Below are positions 36,667 through 46,243 of a stretch of 50,403 nucleotides of DNA, piece after piece. Made by a program: the position numbers and the translations under genes. This stretch comes from Leclercia adecarboxylata (GTDB taxonomy: Bacteria; Pseudomonadota; Gammaproteobacteria; Enterobacterales; Enterobacteriaceae): contig DERO01000016.1 of the NCBI GenBank assembly GCA_002360945.1, forward strand, positions 1 through 50,403, written 5' to 3'. Positions within the stretch are counted from its first letter, which is position 1. The number at the start of each line of letters is the position of its first letter. The notes under the pieces are model-generated. The model saw only the letters and a list, made by a program, of their open reading frames with translations, did not search any database and had not been told where the DNA came from.

Positions 36667-37716
36667 ATGGCAACTGGCACGCTGCCCGATGCTGGGCAGA
36701 TCCTCAATTCTCTTATCAACAGCATCTTACTGGTCGACGACGATCTGGCGGTGCATTACGCCAATCCTGCGGCCCAGCAGTTGCTTGCCCAGAGTTCACG
36801 CAAACTGTTTGGCGCGCCGCTACCCGAGCTGTTGAGTTATTTTTCCCTGAACATCGGCCTGATGCAGGAGAGCCTGCAGGCGGGACAAGGCTTTACCGAT
36901 AATGAAGTCACGCTGGTGATCGACGGACGCTCGCATATTCTCTCCCTGACCGCCCAGCGGCTGCCGGAAGGCCTGATCCTGCTGGAGATGGCGCCGATGG
37001 ATAATCAGCGTCGCCTGAGCCAGGAGCAGCTTCAGCATGCCCAGCAGATTGCTGCCCGTGACCTGGTGCGTGGCCTCGCTCATGAGATTAAAAACCCGCT
37101 CGGCGGCCTGCGCGGTGCGGCGCAGCTGTTAACCAAAGCCCTGCCCGACCCGGCGCTGGCGGAATACACCAACGTCATCATAGAACAGGCCGATCGCCTG
37201 CGTAATCTGGTCGATCGCCTGTTAGGCCCGCAGCAGCCCGGGATGCACGTCACCGAGAGCATTCACAAAGTGGCCGAGCGCGTCGTCAAACTGGTATCAA
37301 TGGAGTTACCGGATAACGTCAGGCTGATTCGGGATTACGATCCAAGTCTGCCGGAACTGCCGCACGATCCTGACCAAATTGAACAAGTATTGCTGAATAT
37401 CGTGCGCAATGCTCTGCAGGCATTAGGGGCGGATGGCGGAGAAATTATCCTGCGTACCCGCACCGCGTTTCAGCTCACTCTGCACGGAACGCGCTACCGA
37501 CTGGCGGCCCGCATCGATGTGGAAGATAACGGCCCGGGCATCCCTTCTCATTTACAGGATACGCTGTTTTACCCGATGGTCAGCGGCCGTGAAGGCGGGA
37601 CCGGGCTTGGCTTATCGATTGCCCGTAATTTGATAGATCAGCACTCCGGCAAAATTGAATTTACCAGTTGGCCGGGTCATACCGAGTTTTCGGTTTACCT
37701 GCCAATCAGGAAATAG
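36667..37716 (+). CDS. glnL: Nitrogen sensor histidine kinase/phosphatase NtrB
   Basis: NtrB phosphorylates NtrC under nitrogen limitation and dephosphorylates it when bound by PII. The 349-residue cytoplasmic protein has an N-terminal PAS domain, the phosphoacceptor His139 in [16 protein letters not shown], the N box [15 protein letters not shown]1 VEDNGPGIP and G2 [29 protein letters not shown] precedes the ATG. It is followed 11 bp later by glnG. Confidence 0.96.
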   Translation: MATGTLPDAGQILNSLINSILLVDDDLAVHYANPAAQQLLAQSSRKLFGAPLPELLSYFSLNIGLMQESLQAGQGFTDNEVTLVIDGRSHILSLTAQRLPEGLILLEMAPMDNQRRLSQEQLQHAQQIAARDLVRGLAHEIKNPLGGLRGAAQLLTKALPDPALAEYTNVIIEQADRLRNLVDRLLGPQQPGMHVTESIHKVAERVVKLVSMELPDNVRLIRDYDPSLPELPHDPDQIEQVLLNIVRNALQALGADGGEIILRTRTAFQLTLHGTRYRLAARIDVEDNGPGIPSHLQDTLFYPMVSGREGGTGLGLSIARNLIDQHSGKIEFTSWPGHTEFSVYLPIRK

Positions 37717-37727
37717 AGGGTTAGGTT

Positions 37728-39140
37728 ATGCAACGAGGGATAGTCTGGGTAGTTGATGACGATAGCTCCATCCGCTGGGTGCTTGAACGGGCGCTTACCG
37801 GAGCAGGATTAAGCTGCACCGCTTTTGAAAGCGGTGCCGAGGTGCTGGATGCACTCACCACCAAAACCCCGGACGTGCTGCTGTCCGATATCCGTATGCC
37901 GGGGATGGACGGGCTCGCGCTGTTAAAACAGATCAAGCAGCGCCATCCGATGCTGCCGGTCATCATAATGACCGCGCACTCCGATCTGGATGCGGCGGTG
38001 AGCGCGTACCAGCAGGGTGCGTTCGATTACCTGCCAAAGCCGTTCGATATAGACGAAGCAGTGGCGCTGGTTGAACGCGCCATCAGTCACTATCAGGAAC
38101 AGCAGCAACCGCGTAACGCCCCGGATTTCGGCCCTACCACCGATATCATTGGCGAAGCGCCAGCGATGCAGGATGTTTTTCGCATCATCGGTCGTCTGTC
38201 GCGCTCCTCCATCAGCGTGCTGATTAACGGCGAGTCAGGTACCGGGAAAGAGCTGGTCGCGCATGCCCTGCATCGCCACAGCCCGCGCGCCAAAGCCCCG
38301 TTTATCGCCCTGAATATGGCGGCGATCCCCAAGGATTTGATTGAGTCCGAGCTGTTTGGCCACGAAAAAGGAGCCTTTACCGGGGCAAACACCATTCGCC
38401 AGGGCCGCTTTGAGCAGGCCGACGGCGGGACGCTGTTTCTGGATGAGATCGGAGATATGCCGCTCGACGTCCAGACGCGCCTGCTGCGCGTGCTGGCGGA
38501 CGGTCAGTTTTACCGCGTGGGCGGCTATGCGCCGGTCAAAGTCGATGTGCGCATTATTGCTGCCACCCACCAGAACCTTGAGTTGCGCGTCCAGGAGGGA
38601 AAATTCCGTGAGGACTTATTCCACCGCCTGAACGTCATCCGCGTTCACCTGCCGCCGCTGCGCGAGCGCCGGGAAGATATCCCGCGTCTGGCACGGCATT
38701 TCCTGCAGGATGCGGCCCATGAGCTAGGGGTGGAAGCCAAACTGCTGCACCCGGAAACCGAAGCCGCGCTGACGCGTCTGGCCTGGCCGGGTAACGTGCG
38801 CCAGCTGGAAAATACCTGCCGCTGGTTAACGGTGATGGCCGCCGGACAGGAGGTGCTGATTCAGGATCTTCCCCCTGAGCTTTTTGAAACCCATGTTCCG
38901 GAAAGCAGCACCGGCCAGACCCTGCCCGACAGCTGGGCCACGCTGCTGGCGCAATGGGCCGATCGCGCCCTGCGTTCCGGTCATCAAAATCTGCTCTCCG
39001 AGGCACAGCCGGAGATGGAACGCACGCTGCTCACTACCGCGCTGCGCCATACCCAGGGCCACAAACAGGAGGCGGCACGCCTGCTCGGCTGGGGTCGCAA
39101 TACTCTGACGCGTAAGTTAAAAGAGCTGGGAATGGAGTGA
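37728..39140 (+). CDS. glnG: Nitrogen response regulator NtrC
   Basis: NtrC-phosphate binds the enhancers above and drives sigma-54 transcription. The 470-residue protein has a receiver domain with Asp54 in LLSDIRMPGMDG, an AAA+ domain with Walker A GESGTGKE, the sigma-54 loop GAFTGA (EKGAFTGANTIRQG) and Walker B GGTLFLDEIGDMP, and a C-terminal Fis-type HTH (HKQEAARLLGWGRNTLTRKL). It completes glnALG and is one residue longer than E. coli NtrC. Confidence 0.97.
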   Translation: MQRGIVWVVDDDSSIRWVLERALTGAGLSCTAFESGAEVLDALTTKTPDVLLSDIRMPGMDGLALLKQIKQRHPMLPVIIMTAHSDLDAAVSAYQQGAFDYLPKPFDIDEAVALVERAISHYQEQQQPRNAPDFGPTTDIIGEAPAMQDVFRIIGRLSRSSISVLINGESGTGKELVAHALHRHSPRAKAPFIALNMAAIPKDLIESELFGHEKGAFTGANTIRQGRFEQADGGTLFLDEIGDMPLDVQTRLLRVLADGQFYRVGGYAPVKVDVRIIAATHQNLELRVQEGKFREDLFHRLNVIRVHLPPLRERREDIPRLARHFLQDAAHELGVEAKLLHPETEAALTRLAWPGNVRQLENTCRWLTVMAAGQEVLIQDLPPELFETHVPESSTGQTLPDSWATLLAQWADRALRSGHQNLLSEAQPEMERTLLTTALRHTQGHKQEAARLLGWGRNTLTRKLKELGME

Positions 39141-39170
39141 TGTTTTACCGCTGTGTAAATGGAGTTAATT

Positions 39171-39199
39171 AAGCGCAAACTGGCGTTATTTTGCGCTTT
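39171..39199 (+). terminator. Hairpin after glnG
   Basis: AAGCGCAAA pairs with TTTGCGCTT around an 11-nt loop, 30 bp after the glnG stop. A- and T-rich arms allow weak bidirectional termination. Confidence 0.6.
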
Positions 39200-39251
39200 A
39201 CTGTTCCGATGAGTTGAGTATTATCTTGCCCGGGAAAACGGGGGGATCATC

Positions 39252-39362
39252 ATGCTGGAATCAATCGTGACTATGTTGTCTGGCGGAGCAGCCGCTAGCC
39301 ATACGCCGCAAACGGCAGTTGCAGCTGTGCTGTGTGCGGCGCTGGTTGGGTTGTTTAGTTAG
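39252..39362 (+). CDS. yshB: Small protein YshB
   Basis: This 36-codon gene starts with ATG at 39252 after GGGGGGATCATC and encodes MLESIVTMLSGGAAASHTPQ followed by a hydrophobic TAVAAVLCAALVGLFS end. It is nearly the E. coli YshB, a 36-residue small protein with the same SHTPQTAVAAVLCAA core, located in the same place between glnG and hemN. The hydrophobic C-terminal half suggests membrane association. Salmonella work links YshB to intracellular survival (from memory); no molecular role is known to me. Confidence 0.88.
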   Translation: MLESIVTMLSGGAAASHTPQTAVAAVLCAALVGLFS

Positions 39363-39367
39363 AGGGT

Positions 39368-39400
39368 TCGCCGGGTAGCGGCTTCGCCTTACCCGGCCTA
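39368..39400. repeat. REP element after yshB
   Basis: GCCGGGTAGCGGCTTCGCCT followed by TACCCGGCCTACT is a REP palindrome between the convergent yshB and hemN. Confidence 0.75.
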
Positions 39401-39416
39401 CTTACTTCGGTATGCC

Positions 39417-40790
39417 TTAAATCACGCGCGAGAACTGCTGCAGACGCGCCTTTTGACGCAGGTAGGCGTCAAAGCACATGCAGATATTGCGAATCAACAG
39501 GCGCCCTTTTGGCGTGACCTCAATCGCCTTCTCTGTAACATCCACCAGCCCGTCTTTCGCCAGCGGCTCCAGCAGTTTCATATCTTCTGCAAAGTAATCG
39601 CTAAACTGCAGATCCCACTGTGCTTCGACGTCGCTGAAATCGAGACGGAAGTTGCAGATCAGCGCTTTTATCACGTCCCGGCGGATACAGTCGTCGCGGG
39701 TTAAGGCGATGCCGCGCCACAGGGCGTTGCCGGTATCATCCACCTGCTGATAATAGAGCTTCAGCTCTTTCTGGTTCTGCGCATAGCAGTCGCCAATCAT
39801 GCTGATGGCCGAAACGCCCATCCCCAGCAGATCCGTATCGCCCTGGGTGGTGTAGCCCTGGAAGTTACGATGCAGGACACCTTCGCGCTGCGCAATGGCC
39901 AACTCGTCATCCGGGCGGGCAAAGTGATCCATGCCGATAAACTGGTAGCCGCTCTCGGTCAAAGAGGTAATGGTTTCCTGCAGGATATCCAGCTTTTGCT
40001 GGGCAGAAGGCAGGTCGGCATCTTTGATTTTGCGTTGGGCAGCAAACAGCGTAGGCAGATGCGCATAGTTGAAGACACTCAGGCGATCCGGGTTAAGCTC
40101 CGCCACGCGCTTCAGCGTGAAGGCGAAGCTTTCTGGCGTCTGCTTCGGCAGGCCATAAATCAGATCGATATTAGTGGAGGTGAAGCCAATCTCCCGCGCG
40201 TGATTTAACAGGGCGAAGATGAACTCTTCGTCCTGTTCACGATTCACCAGGCGCTGGACCTCTTTATTGAAGTCCTGCACACCCATACTCAGGCGGTTGA
40301 ACCCTTCCCTGCGTAAGTGATCCAGTACATCCAGCTCAATTTCGCGGGGATCGACCTCGATCGAGATTTCGGCATCCTCGTTGAAATTAAAGTTGCCACG
40401 CAGCAGCGCCATCAAACGACTTATTTGCGCTTTATTCAGATAGGTCGGCGTACCGCCGCCCCAGTGGAGCTGGCTGACATGGCGACCGGCAAACTGCGGC
40501 GCGCGATGCAGGATCTCCTGCTCAAGCGCATCCAGATACTGATCCGCTTTGTGCTGCTGGCGGGTCACAATTTTATTGCAGCCGCAGAAGTAGCAGAGCT
40601 TGTGGCAGAACGGGATATGAACGTACAGAGAGAGCGGACGGTCAGGGTAACGCGCAACCGCCTGCTGAAATTGGCTATCACCGAAGGCGTCGGAAAACTC
40701 CAGCGCGGTGGGATAAGAGGTATAACGCGGCCCGGAATAGTTATATTTTTGGATCAGAGCCAGATCCCAGTCGATGGTTGGTACAGACAT
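39417..40790 (-). CDS. hemN: Oxygen-independent coproporphyrinogen III dehydrogenase
   Basis: HemN performs the anaerobic oxidative decarboxylation of coproporphyrinogen III in heme synthesis using radical SAM chemistry. The ATG at 40790 (MSVPTIDWDLALIQKYNYSG) gives 457 residues, the E. coli length; the open frame upstream belongs to the small gene and its own frame and is rejected. The cluster motif HIPFCHKLCYFCGCN supplies CxxxCxxC, and HWGGGTPTYL is the SAM-binding GGGTP motif. It may be translated from the same message as the two genes upstream. Confidence 0.96.
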   Translation of the reverse strand: MSVPTIDWDLALIQKYNYSGPRYTSYPTALEFSDAFGDSQFQQAVARYPDRPLSLYVHIPFCHKLCYFCGCNKIVTRQQHKADQYLDALEQEILHRAPQFAGRHVSQLHWGGGTPTYLNKAQISRLMALLRGNFNFNEDAEISIEVDPREIELDVLDHLRREGFNRLSMGVQDFNKEVQRLVNREQDEEFIFALLNHAREIGFTSTNIDLIYGLPKQTPESFAFTLKRVAELNPDRLSVFNYAHLPTLFAAQRKIKDADLPSAQQKLDILQETITSLTESGYQFIGMDHFARPDDELAIAQREGVLHRNFQGYTTQGDTDLLGMGVSAISMIGDCYAQNQKELKLYYQQVDDTGNALWRGIALTRDDCIRRDVIKALICNFRLDFSDVEAQWDLQFSDYFAEDMKLLEPLAKDGLVDVTEKAIEVTPKGRLLIRNICMCFDAYLRQKARLQQFSRVI

Positions 40791-40792
40791 GT

Positions 40793-40975
40793 TCACTCCT
40801 TCCGTTGGTGTCGCGTTCGTATACGGCGGCCCGTTCTGGCCCCTGTGCGGGCCACGAATCGGGTGCGCAGCCACTTCTGTCGCCGCGACAACCGCCGTAG
40901 TTTAACGAATAACCACACCAGATAACATATAACCGGAAGGGTTATAAGCAGGACGATAAAGCCTGCCGGGTGCAA
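40793..40975 (-). CDS. Candidate small membrane protein between yihI and hemN
   Basis: The 60-codon frame starts at TTG (40975), immediately after the yihI stop (TAA CAT TTG), and ends 2 bp before the hemN ATG. AAGGTGGAAAC in the end of yihI offers a ribosome-binding site about 8-10 nt ahead. The protein has one strong membrane helix (GFIVLLITLPVICYLVWLFV) followed by an Arg/Lys-rich tail (RRLSRRQKWLRTRF), consistent with N-out, C-in insertion. I do not recognise it; possibly it is a short relative of the DUF2489 membrane proteins that sit beside hemN in some vibrios, which I recall only loosely. The tight fit favours a real gene. Confidence 0.5.
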   Translation of the reverse strand: MHPAGFIVLLITLPVICYLVWLFVKLRRLSRRQKWLRTRFVARTGARTGRRIRTRHQRKE

Positions 40976-40978
40976 ATG

Positions 40979-41494
40979 TTAGTTTCCACCTTTCAGCAGG
41001 CGCATCATGTCTTCCTGCTTCTCTTCTTCTTCCTCTTCTTCTTCCTCGTCGTAAGAGAGGCCAAGCTTCTGCATCAGTTCATCAATGCGGTCCAGTTTGG
41101 CATCCACCCATGACTGCTCTTCAGCATTCAGGGTTTCACCCTCTTCAAGACGTGCCAGCAGCGCGTCCAGGCGCTCATCATTCTCCAGCAAATCCAGCTC
41201 AGCCTGCGGTGAAAGCATAGGTTTCTCGCTCTTGGGTTTGTGCTGCCTGGTGACCGGGGCATCGGTCACGCCTAATGGAACAGGTGTTTTACTGCCGATA
41301 CGCGGGTCTTTCTGCTGCTTGTTTTTCGCAGACGCGCCGGATGAATCACCGCCACTCGCGCGGCTGCCGGCAGCATGGCCACGATGCTTTTTATCGCGTT
41401 TGCGATCGCGCGCTTCCTGATTCAGTTCTTCGCGCGTTTTGCGGCGTGCTTTTGCTGGACGTTTAGCGCCTGCAGCGGGGGTCGGTTTTTTCAT
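40979..41494 (-). CDS. yihI: Der GTPase-activating protein YihI
   Basis: YihI stimulates the GTPase of the ribosome-assembly factor Der. The start at 41494 ([20 protein letters not shown]) gives 171 residues against 169 in E. coli; the open frame extends 38 codons upstream into the csrC terminator and is rejected. It is highly charged: a Lys/Arg-rich N-terminal third ([17 protein letters not shown]), a central region [20 protein letters not shown], and a long acidic run of about 12 Asp/Glu near the C-terminus. Confidence 0.94.
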   Translation of the reverse strand: MKKPTPAAGAKRPAKARRKTREELNQEARDRKRDKKHRGHAAGSRASGGDSSGASAKNKQQKDPRIGSKTPVPLGVTDAPVTRQHKPKSEKPMLSPQAELDLLENDERLDALLARLEEGETLNAEEQSWVDAKLDRIDELMQKLGLSYDEEEEEEEEEKQEDMMRLLKGGN

Positions 41495-41564
41495 GGTGTT
41501 TTGTCTTTTACGTCGTTTTCTTGAGTATAGAATTGCGGCGAAATCTAGCAGAAAGCAAGCAAAG

Positions 41565-41805
41565 AAAAAAGGCGACAGAGCAATCTGTCGCCTTTTTTCC
41601 TGACTCACAACCCGTTACGGGTCTGACAATCCCTGTTTGCTGACAACTAACCCTGTTTTTCCGTTAGCAGGTACCGTCCGTGATATGTCCTTTTCCCTTT
41701 TCAACGCCTCCAGGCGTGCGTCTTCCTGACTATCCTTTGTCTTCGCCTCCTGGCGCTCCTGACCCTTATCCTTAAGTCCGCTTCCTGTCGGCATCCTCGC
41801 CGTTG
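41565..41805 (-). ncRNA. csrC: CsrC, CsrA-sequestering small RNA
   Basis: On the minus strand the segment beginning near 41805 is clearly related to E. coli CsrC, including GGGTCAGGAGCGCCAGGAGG and the terminator GGCGACAG...CTGTCGCCTTTTTT (41571-41592, T-run to about 41565). By eye there are about 15 GGA motifs, most within AGGA or CGGA loops, the binding sites that titrate CsrA. Its position between yihI and engB is the E. coli position. The 5' end is estimated by alignment from memory and could be off by a few bases. In E. coli it is activated by BarA-UvrY. Confidence 0.9.
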
Positions 41806-42035
41806 AACGCTACTTTACCCTGTCCGGCTCAACCTACAACCCACAAACAGCGTAGCAGCGCGACTTTCAGATTATGACTAAGCGTTAATGGTTTGATTTT
41901 AATGATTTTGATTTATTAACGCTCTGCGACTTTTCTTAAATCTCCCATAGTAAAAAGGGCAGATCTCTTACAAAGCTCAGGGTTTTTACTTACAGCCAGC
42001 TTGCCGATGGGAAAAGCCTTTTCTCTCTGTTCAGG

Positions 42036-42041
42036 TATAAT
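42036..42041 (+). promoter_or_regulatory. Candidate -10 element of engB
   Basis: TATAAT, preceded by CAGG, lies 34 bp before the engB GTG. No good -35 is visible at the proper spacing. Confidence 0.45.
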
Positions 42042-42075
42042 CCCCCCAACGTTACGAATTTCTGGAGACAACCAC

Positions 42076-42702
42076 GTGACCAACCTGAATTATCACCAGA
42101 CGCATTTTGTCCTTAGTGCGCCTGATATTCGCCATTTACCCGCCGATACGGGTCTTGAAGTGGCATTTGCTGGCCGGTCCAACGCGGGGAAATCCAGCGC
42201 TCTGAATACCCTGACCAATCAGAAAAGCCTGGCCCGAATCTCTAAAACGCCTGGCCGTACCCAGCTGATTAACCTGTTCGAAGTTGCGCCGGGCAAGCGC
42301 CTGGTCGACCTGCCAGGCTATGGCTACGCTGAAGTGCCGGAAGAGATGAAAATCAAGTGGCAGCGCGCCTTGGGTGAATACCTGGAAAAACGCCTGTGCC
42401 TGAAAGGTCTGGTGGTGCTGATGGATATTCGCCATCCGCTTAAAGATCTCGATCAACAGATGATCCACTGGGCCGTCGAAAGCGGGATCGAGGTGCTGGT
42501 GCTGCTCACCAAAGCCGACAAGCTGGCCAGCGGTGCGCGTAAAGCGCAAGTGAATATGGTGCGTGAAGCGGTGCTGGCGTTCAACGGTGACATCCAGGTT
42601 GAGCCCTTCTCTTCACTGAAGAAACTCGGCGTGGATAAACTGCGTGAGAAGCTGGATCGCTGGTACAGCGAGCTGGAACCCGCGACAGAAGCGGAAGAGT
42701 GA
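42076..42702 (+). CDS. engB: Ribosome-biogenesis GTPase EngB (YihA/YsxC)
   Basis: EngB is an essential GTPase for 50S subunit assembly. A GTG start at 42076 with GGAG 8-9 bp upstream gives 208 residues ([20 protein letters not shown]), matching E. coli YihA (210). G1 is [13 protein letters not shown]2 TPGRTQ, G3 [11 protein letters not shown]4 LTKADKL. The frame is open 25 codons further upstream but has no site or similarity. It is divergent from csrC and convergent with spf. Confidence 0.95.
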   Translation: MTNLNYHQTHFVLSAPDIRHLPADTGLEVAFAGRSNAGKSSALNTLTNQKSLARISKTPGRTQLINLFEVAPGKRLVDLPGYGYAEVPEEMKIKWQRALGEYLEKRLCLKGLVVLMDIRHPLKDLDQQMIHWAVESGIEVLVLLTKADKLASGARKAQVNMVREAVLAFNGDIQVEPFSSLKKLGVDKLREKLDRWYSELEPATEAEE

Positions 42703-42706
42703 TAGT

Positions 42707-42734
42707 AAGCGCGGCGATGTCCGCGCTTTTTTTT
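42707..42734 (+). terminator. Intrinsic terminator of engB
   Basis: AAGCGCGG, loop CGATGT, CCGCGCTT and six further T form a strong terminator 5 bp after the engB stop. Confidence 0.92.
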
Positions 42735-42758
42735 GCGCTGAATTTTTCTTTTCCGCAA

Positions 42759-42867
42759 TAAAAAACGCCCCAGTCATTACTGACTGGGGCGGCTAAAATA
42801 TTCAGCCAAATCCGATTACGTGAAGTAAAAGGTCTGAAAGATAGAACATCTTACCTCTGTACCCTAC
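42759..42867 (-). ncRNA. spf: Spot 42 small RNA
   Basis: Read on the minus strand from 42867 the sequence begins GTAGGGTACAGAGGTAAGAT and ends with the stem-loop GCCCCAGTCA...TGACTGGGGCGTTTTTT, matching the 109-nt E. coli Spot 42 essentially base for base. Position between polA and engB is as in E. coli. The RNA binds Hfq, base pairs with messages such as galK and other carbon-source genes, and is repressed by cAMP-CRP, so it acts in catabolite control. Confidence 0.97.
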
Positions 42868-43014
42868 GCGAATAACTCTACCCTTTTTTAGACTATAGAC
42901 AAAGCACTTTTTGTAGTTTTTTTTCATTCTTTACATAGGGAATTCTAATGATCATCACAAAACGTTCATGGATATGTTGCTTACTTACAGAAAGTGTTCA
43001 TATCCCGGAAAGCG

Positions 43015-45807
43015 TTAGTGAGCCTGATCCCAGTTTTCGCCGCTCCCCACTTCCACCAGCAACGGCACATCCAGTTTCACGCTGTTTTCCATCAGCTCGT
43101 GGATCTTTTTCGACACGGATTCGACATCATCTTTGTGCACTTCGAACACCAGTTCATCGTGTACCTGCATGATCATACGCACCCGCGGCTGCTCTTTCTC
43201 CAGCCAGGCATCAACGGCGATCATGGCGCGTTTAATGATATCTGCCGCAGTCCCCTGCATCGGGGCATTGATTGCAGCACGCTCGGCACCGGCGCGGCGG
43301 GCCGCATTGCTGGATTTGATGTCCGGCAGATAGAGGCGGCGTCCGTCCAGCGTTTCGACATAGCCTTTTTCTTTCGCCTGGGCACGAGTGCTCTCCATAT
43401 ATTGCAGCACGCCCGGATAGCGTTCGAAATAGAGATCCATGTATTTCTGCGACTCTTTACGCGGAATATTGAGCTGACGGGAGAGACCGAAGGCGCTCAT
43501 GCCGTAGATCAGACCAAAGTTGATCGCTTTTGCGCTGCGACGCTGTTCCCCGGTCACACTCTCCAGTGACATACCAAACACCTCGGCTGCTGTGGCCCGG
43601 TGAATATCCTGCCCCTCTGCAAAGGCGGTCAACAGGCCCTTATCACGGGACAGATGCGCCATAATACGCAGCTCAATCTGTGAGTAGTCAGCAGAGACAA
43701 TGACGTAGTCCTGCGGCGCAATAAACGCCTGACGGATACGACGCCCCTCTTCATTACGCACCGGAATATTTTGCAGGTTAGGATCGGTTGAGGAGAGTCG
43801 CCCGGTAGCCGCCACAGCCTGATGATAAGAGGTATGCACGCGGCCCGTTTTCGGGTTGATCATCAACGGCAGCTTGTCGGTATAGGTCGATTTTAGCTTG
43901 GCCAGCCCACGGTATTGCAGGATCACTTTCGGCAGCGGATAGTCCAGCGCCAGCTCCTCGAGCACCTCTTCAGAAGTGGACGGCGCGCCGCCCGGGGTCT
44001 TCTTCAGCGGCTTAATACCCTGCTTTTCAAACAGGATGGTCTGCAGCTGTTTGGTGGACGAGAGATTAAACGGCTCGCCGGCGATCTCATGCGCTTTTTG
44101 CTCGAGTTCGTTCAGGCGCAACGCGATCTCTTCCGAGTGCTTATGCAGCACAGCCGGATCGATCTTCACGCCGTTACGCTCAATTCGGGACAGAACCGGC
44201 ACCAGCGGCATCTCGATATTCTGGAACACATTCAGCGGCCCGGCGTGCTTTTGCAGCTTCGGCCACATCTTTAAATGCAGTTGCAGCGTGACGTCGGCAT
44301 CTTCTGCCGCGTAATGTCCCGCCTCTTCCAGTGCGATCTGGTTAAACGTCAGCTGATTCTTACCCTTACCCGCGATCTCTTCAAAGGTGACGGTTTTGTG
44401 CTTCAGCCAGCGATCGGAGAGTGAGTCCATATCGTGACGGCCGGCCACGCTGTCGAGAATATAGGACTCCAGCATGGTATCGAAGGCGATGCCCCGCAGC
44501 TCAATGCCATAGTTCTGCAGGATGCCGCGATCGAACTTCAGGTTTTGCCCCACCTTGAGTGCTTTGTCGTCTTCAAGGATCGGCTTAAGGAGTTCGAGTA
44601 CGCGCTCGCGAGCGAGCTGCTCAGGCGCATCCAGATAGTCGTGGGCGACCGGCACATAGGCAGCAACGCCAGGCTCAGTGGCAAAGGAGAGACCCACCAT
44701 ATTGGCGGAGACGTTGTCGAGGCTGTCGGTTTCGGTATCAAAAGCGAACACCGGCGCCTGCTTTAATTTTTCAATCCAGACCTGCAGCTGTGCTTCATCG
44801 AGAATGGTTTCGTAATGTTCAGACGAGAGGACGCTGGCTTCTTCTTCCGGCTCCTCTTCTGCATCATTCATCAGCGTCTCTTTCGGCTTAGCGGCTGGTT
44901 TCGCCCCTTTCGCCTGTAGCCATTTCCCCGCTTCGAGATCGGTTATCCAGCGTTTGAATTCATATTGTTTAAACAGGCCCAACAGCTCTTCGGCGGCAGG
45001 CTGCTGCACTTCCAGCTGTTCGCAGGTCAGATCCAGTTCAACGTCGGTTTTAATCGTCGCCAGCTGATAGGAGAGGTATGCCACCTCTTTGTTTTGCTCA
45101 AGTTTGGCGGCCATGGTTTTGGCGCCGCGGAAGGATAACCCGGCAATTTTGTCCTGTTCGCTATACAGCGTATCCAGCCCACCCAGCCCCTGCAGCAGCG
45201 CCTGGGCCGTCTTCTCGCCCACGCCCGGCACGCCAGGGATGTTATCGGAAGAGTCACCCATCAGGGCGAGGAAGTCGATGATCAACTCTGGCGGCACGCC
45301 ATACTTGGTTGCCACCTCTTCCGGCCCGAGAATGGTATTGGTCATAGTGTTAATCAGGGTGATACCCGGCGTGACTAGCTGCGCCATGTCTTTATCGCCG
45401 GTACTGATTAAAACCGGACGGCCCTGCTTCTCAGCTTCCCGCGCCAGCGTACCGATCACATCGTCCGCTTCCACGCCAGAGACGGCCATTAAAGGCAGCC
45501 CCATCGCTTTCACCATCTTATGCAGAGGCTCAATCTGCGCGCGCAGATCGTCCGGCATCGGCGGGCGATGGGATTTGTAATGTTCAAACAGCTCATCCCG
45601 GAAAGTTTTGCCTTTCGCATCGAAGACCACGGCGGCATGGCTCGGCTGATACTGCAGGATCAAGCTACGCAGCATGTTCAGCACGCCATACATTGCGCCC
45701 GTAGGCTCTCCTGCACTGTTAGTCAGCGGAGGAAACGCATGATACGCCCGATAGAGGTAAGACGAACCGTCGACGAGAATAAGCGGATTTTCGGGGATCT
45801 GAACCAT
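43015..45807 (-). CDS. polA: DNA polymerase I
   Basis: PolA fills gaps, removes RNA primers and takes part in repair. The ATG at 45807 ([20 protein letters not shown]) gives 930 residues (E. coli 928). The N-terminal 5' nuclease has [17 protein letters not shown] and [13 protein letters not shown]; the 3'-5' exonuclease has [13 protein letters not shown]; the polymerase has motif [18 protein letters not shown], the O helix [19 protein letters not shown] and motif [12 protein letters not shown] 14-codon upstream extension is not supported. Spot 42 follows it. Confidence 0.98.
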   Translation of the reverse strand: MVQIPENPLILVDGSSYLYRAYHAFPPLTNSAGEPTGAMYGVLNMLRSLILQYQPSHAAVVFDAKGKTFRDELFEHYKSHRPPMPDDLRAQIEPLHKMVKAMGLPLMAVSGVEADDVIGTLAREAEKQGRPVLISTGDKDMAQLVTPGITLINTMTNTILGPEEVATKYGVPPELIIDFLALMGDSSDNIPGVPGVGEKTAQALLQGLGGLDTLYSEQDKIAGLSFRGAKTMAAKLEQNKEVAYLSYQLATIKTDVELDLTCEQLEVQQPAAEELLGLFKQYEFKRWITDLEAGKWLQAKGAKPAAKPKETLMNDAEEEPEEEASVLSSEHYETILDEAQLQVWIEKLKQAPVFAFDTETDSLDNVSANMVGLSFATEPGVAAYVPVAHDYLDAPEQLARERVLELLKPILEDDKALKVGQNLKFDRGILQNYGIELRGIAFDTMLESYILDSVAGRHDMDSLSDRWLKHKTVTFEEIAGKGKNQLTFNQIALEEAGHYAAEDADVTLQLHLKMWPKLQKHAGPLNVFQNIEMPLVPVLSRIERNGVKIDPAVLHKHSEEIALRLNELEQKAHEIAGEPFNLSSTKQLQTILFEKQGIKPLKKTPGGAPSTSEEVLEELALDYPLPKVILQYRGLAKLKSTYTDKLPLMINPKTGRVHTSYHQAVAATGRLSSTDPNLQNIPVRNEEGRRIRQAFIAPQDYVIVSADYSQIELRIMAHLSRDKGLLTAFAEGQDIHRATAAEVFGMSLESVTGEQRRSAKAINFGLIYGMSAFGLSRQLNIPRKESQKYMDLYFERYPGVLQYMESTRAQAKEKGYVETLDGRRLYLPDIKSSNAARRAGAERAAINAPMQGTAADIIKRAMIAVDAWLEKEQPRVRMIMQVHDELVFEVHKDDVESVSKKIHELMENSVKLDVPLLVEVGSGENWDQAH

Positions 45808-46243
45808 AATGTCCGTGCCTTTGAGTAATTTATGGATAAAGGATGCCACAGAAGGATGAAAACATCAGTTTTTCACGGCCAATACAGCCAAAGATTTTGC
45901 GATCCTGAGGATCGCTCGCAAATTAAATCTGTGGATAAGTTTGTGAGTAGTTTCTGCGGCCTGGACTAAATGTGCTATTTGAAGATCGGTGAGATAATAA
46001 TTTCCTTTAATAATCAACCTATTATTATTTGATCGCGCTCTCATATTTCCGGTTGATGACAATTTACTCCATGTGGATATAAGCCACGCAGGATCCGCGT
46101 CACAGGATTTTTCTCCACCGGGCAGGCAAATACGAATTACCGCCAGGTAAAAGCGCCATCCACCAGGCGTTTTCTGGTAAAATCAGCGCCCGGTGTCTGT
46201 TTATCAGGCGCTAATTTTAGCTAACTACCTGAAAACATTCATC
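45808..46243. promoter_or_regulatory. Divergent polA / yihG region with DnaA-box-like sites
   Basis: No gene lies in these 436 bp. TGTGGATAA at 45930-45938 is the exact reverse complement of the DnaA box TTATCCACA. Near-matches are TATGGATAA (45831-45839) and TGTGGATAT (46072-46080). DnaA has been reported to stimulate polA in E. coli. An extended -10 TGGTAAAAT at 46175-46183 may serve yihG. Confidence 0.65.

Noticed and set aside
41495..41608. The 38-codon N-terminal extension of YihI
   Set aside because: It reads through the csrC terminator and is not seen in E. coli YihI; the ATG at 41494 gives the expected length.
45865..46062. A 65-codon frame on the minus strand upstream of polA
   Set aside because: It has no plausible ribosome-binding site or similarity and it spans the DnaA-box-like region.
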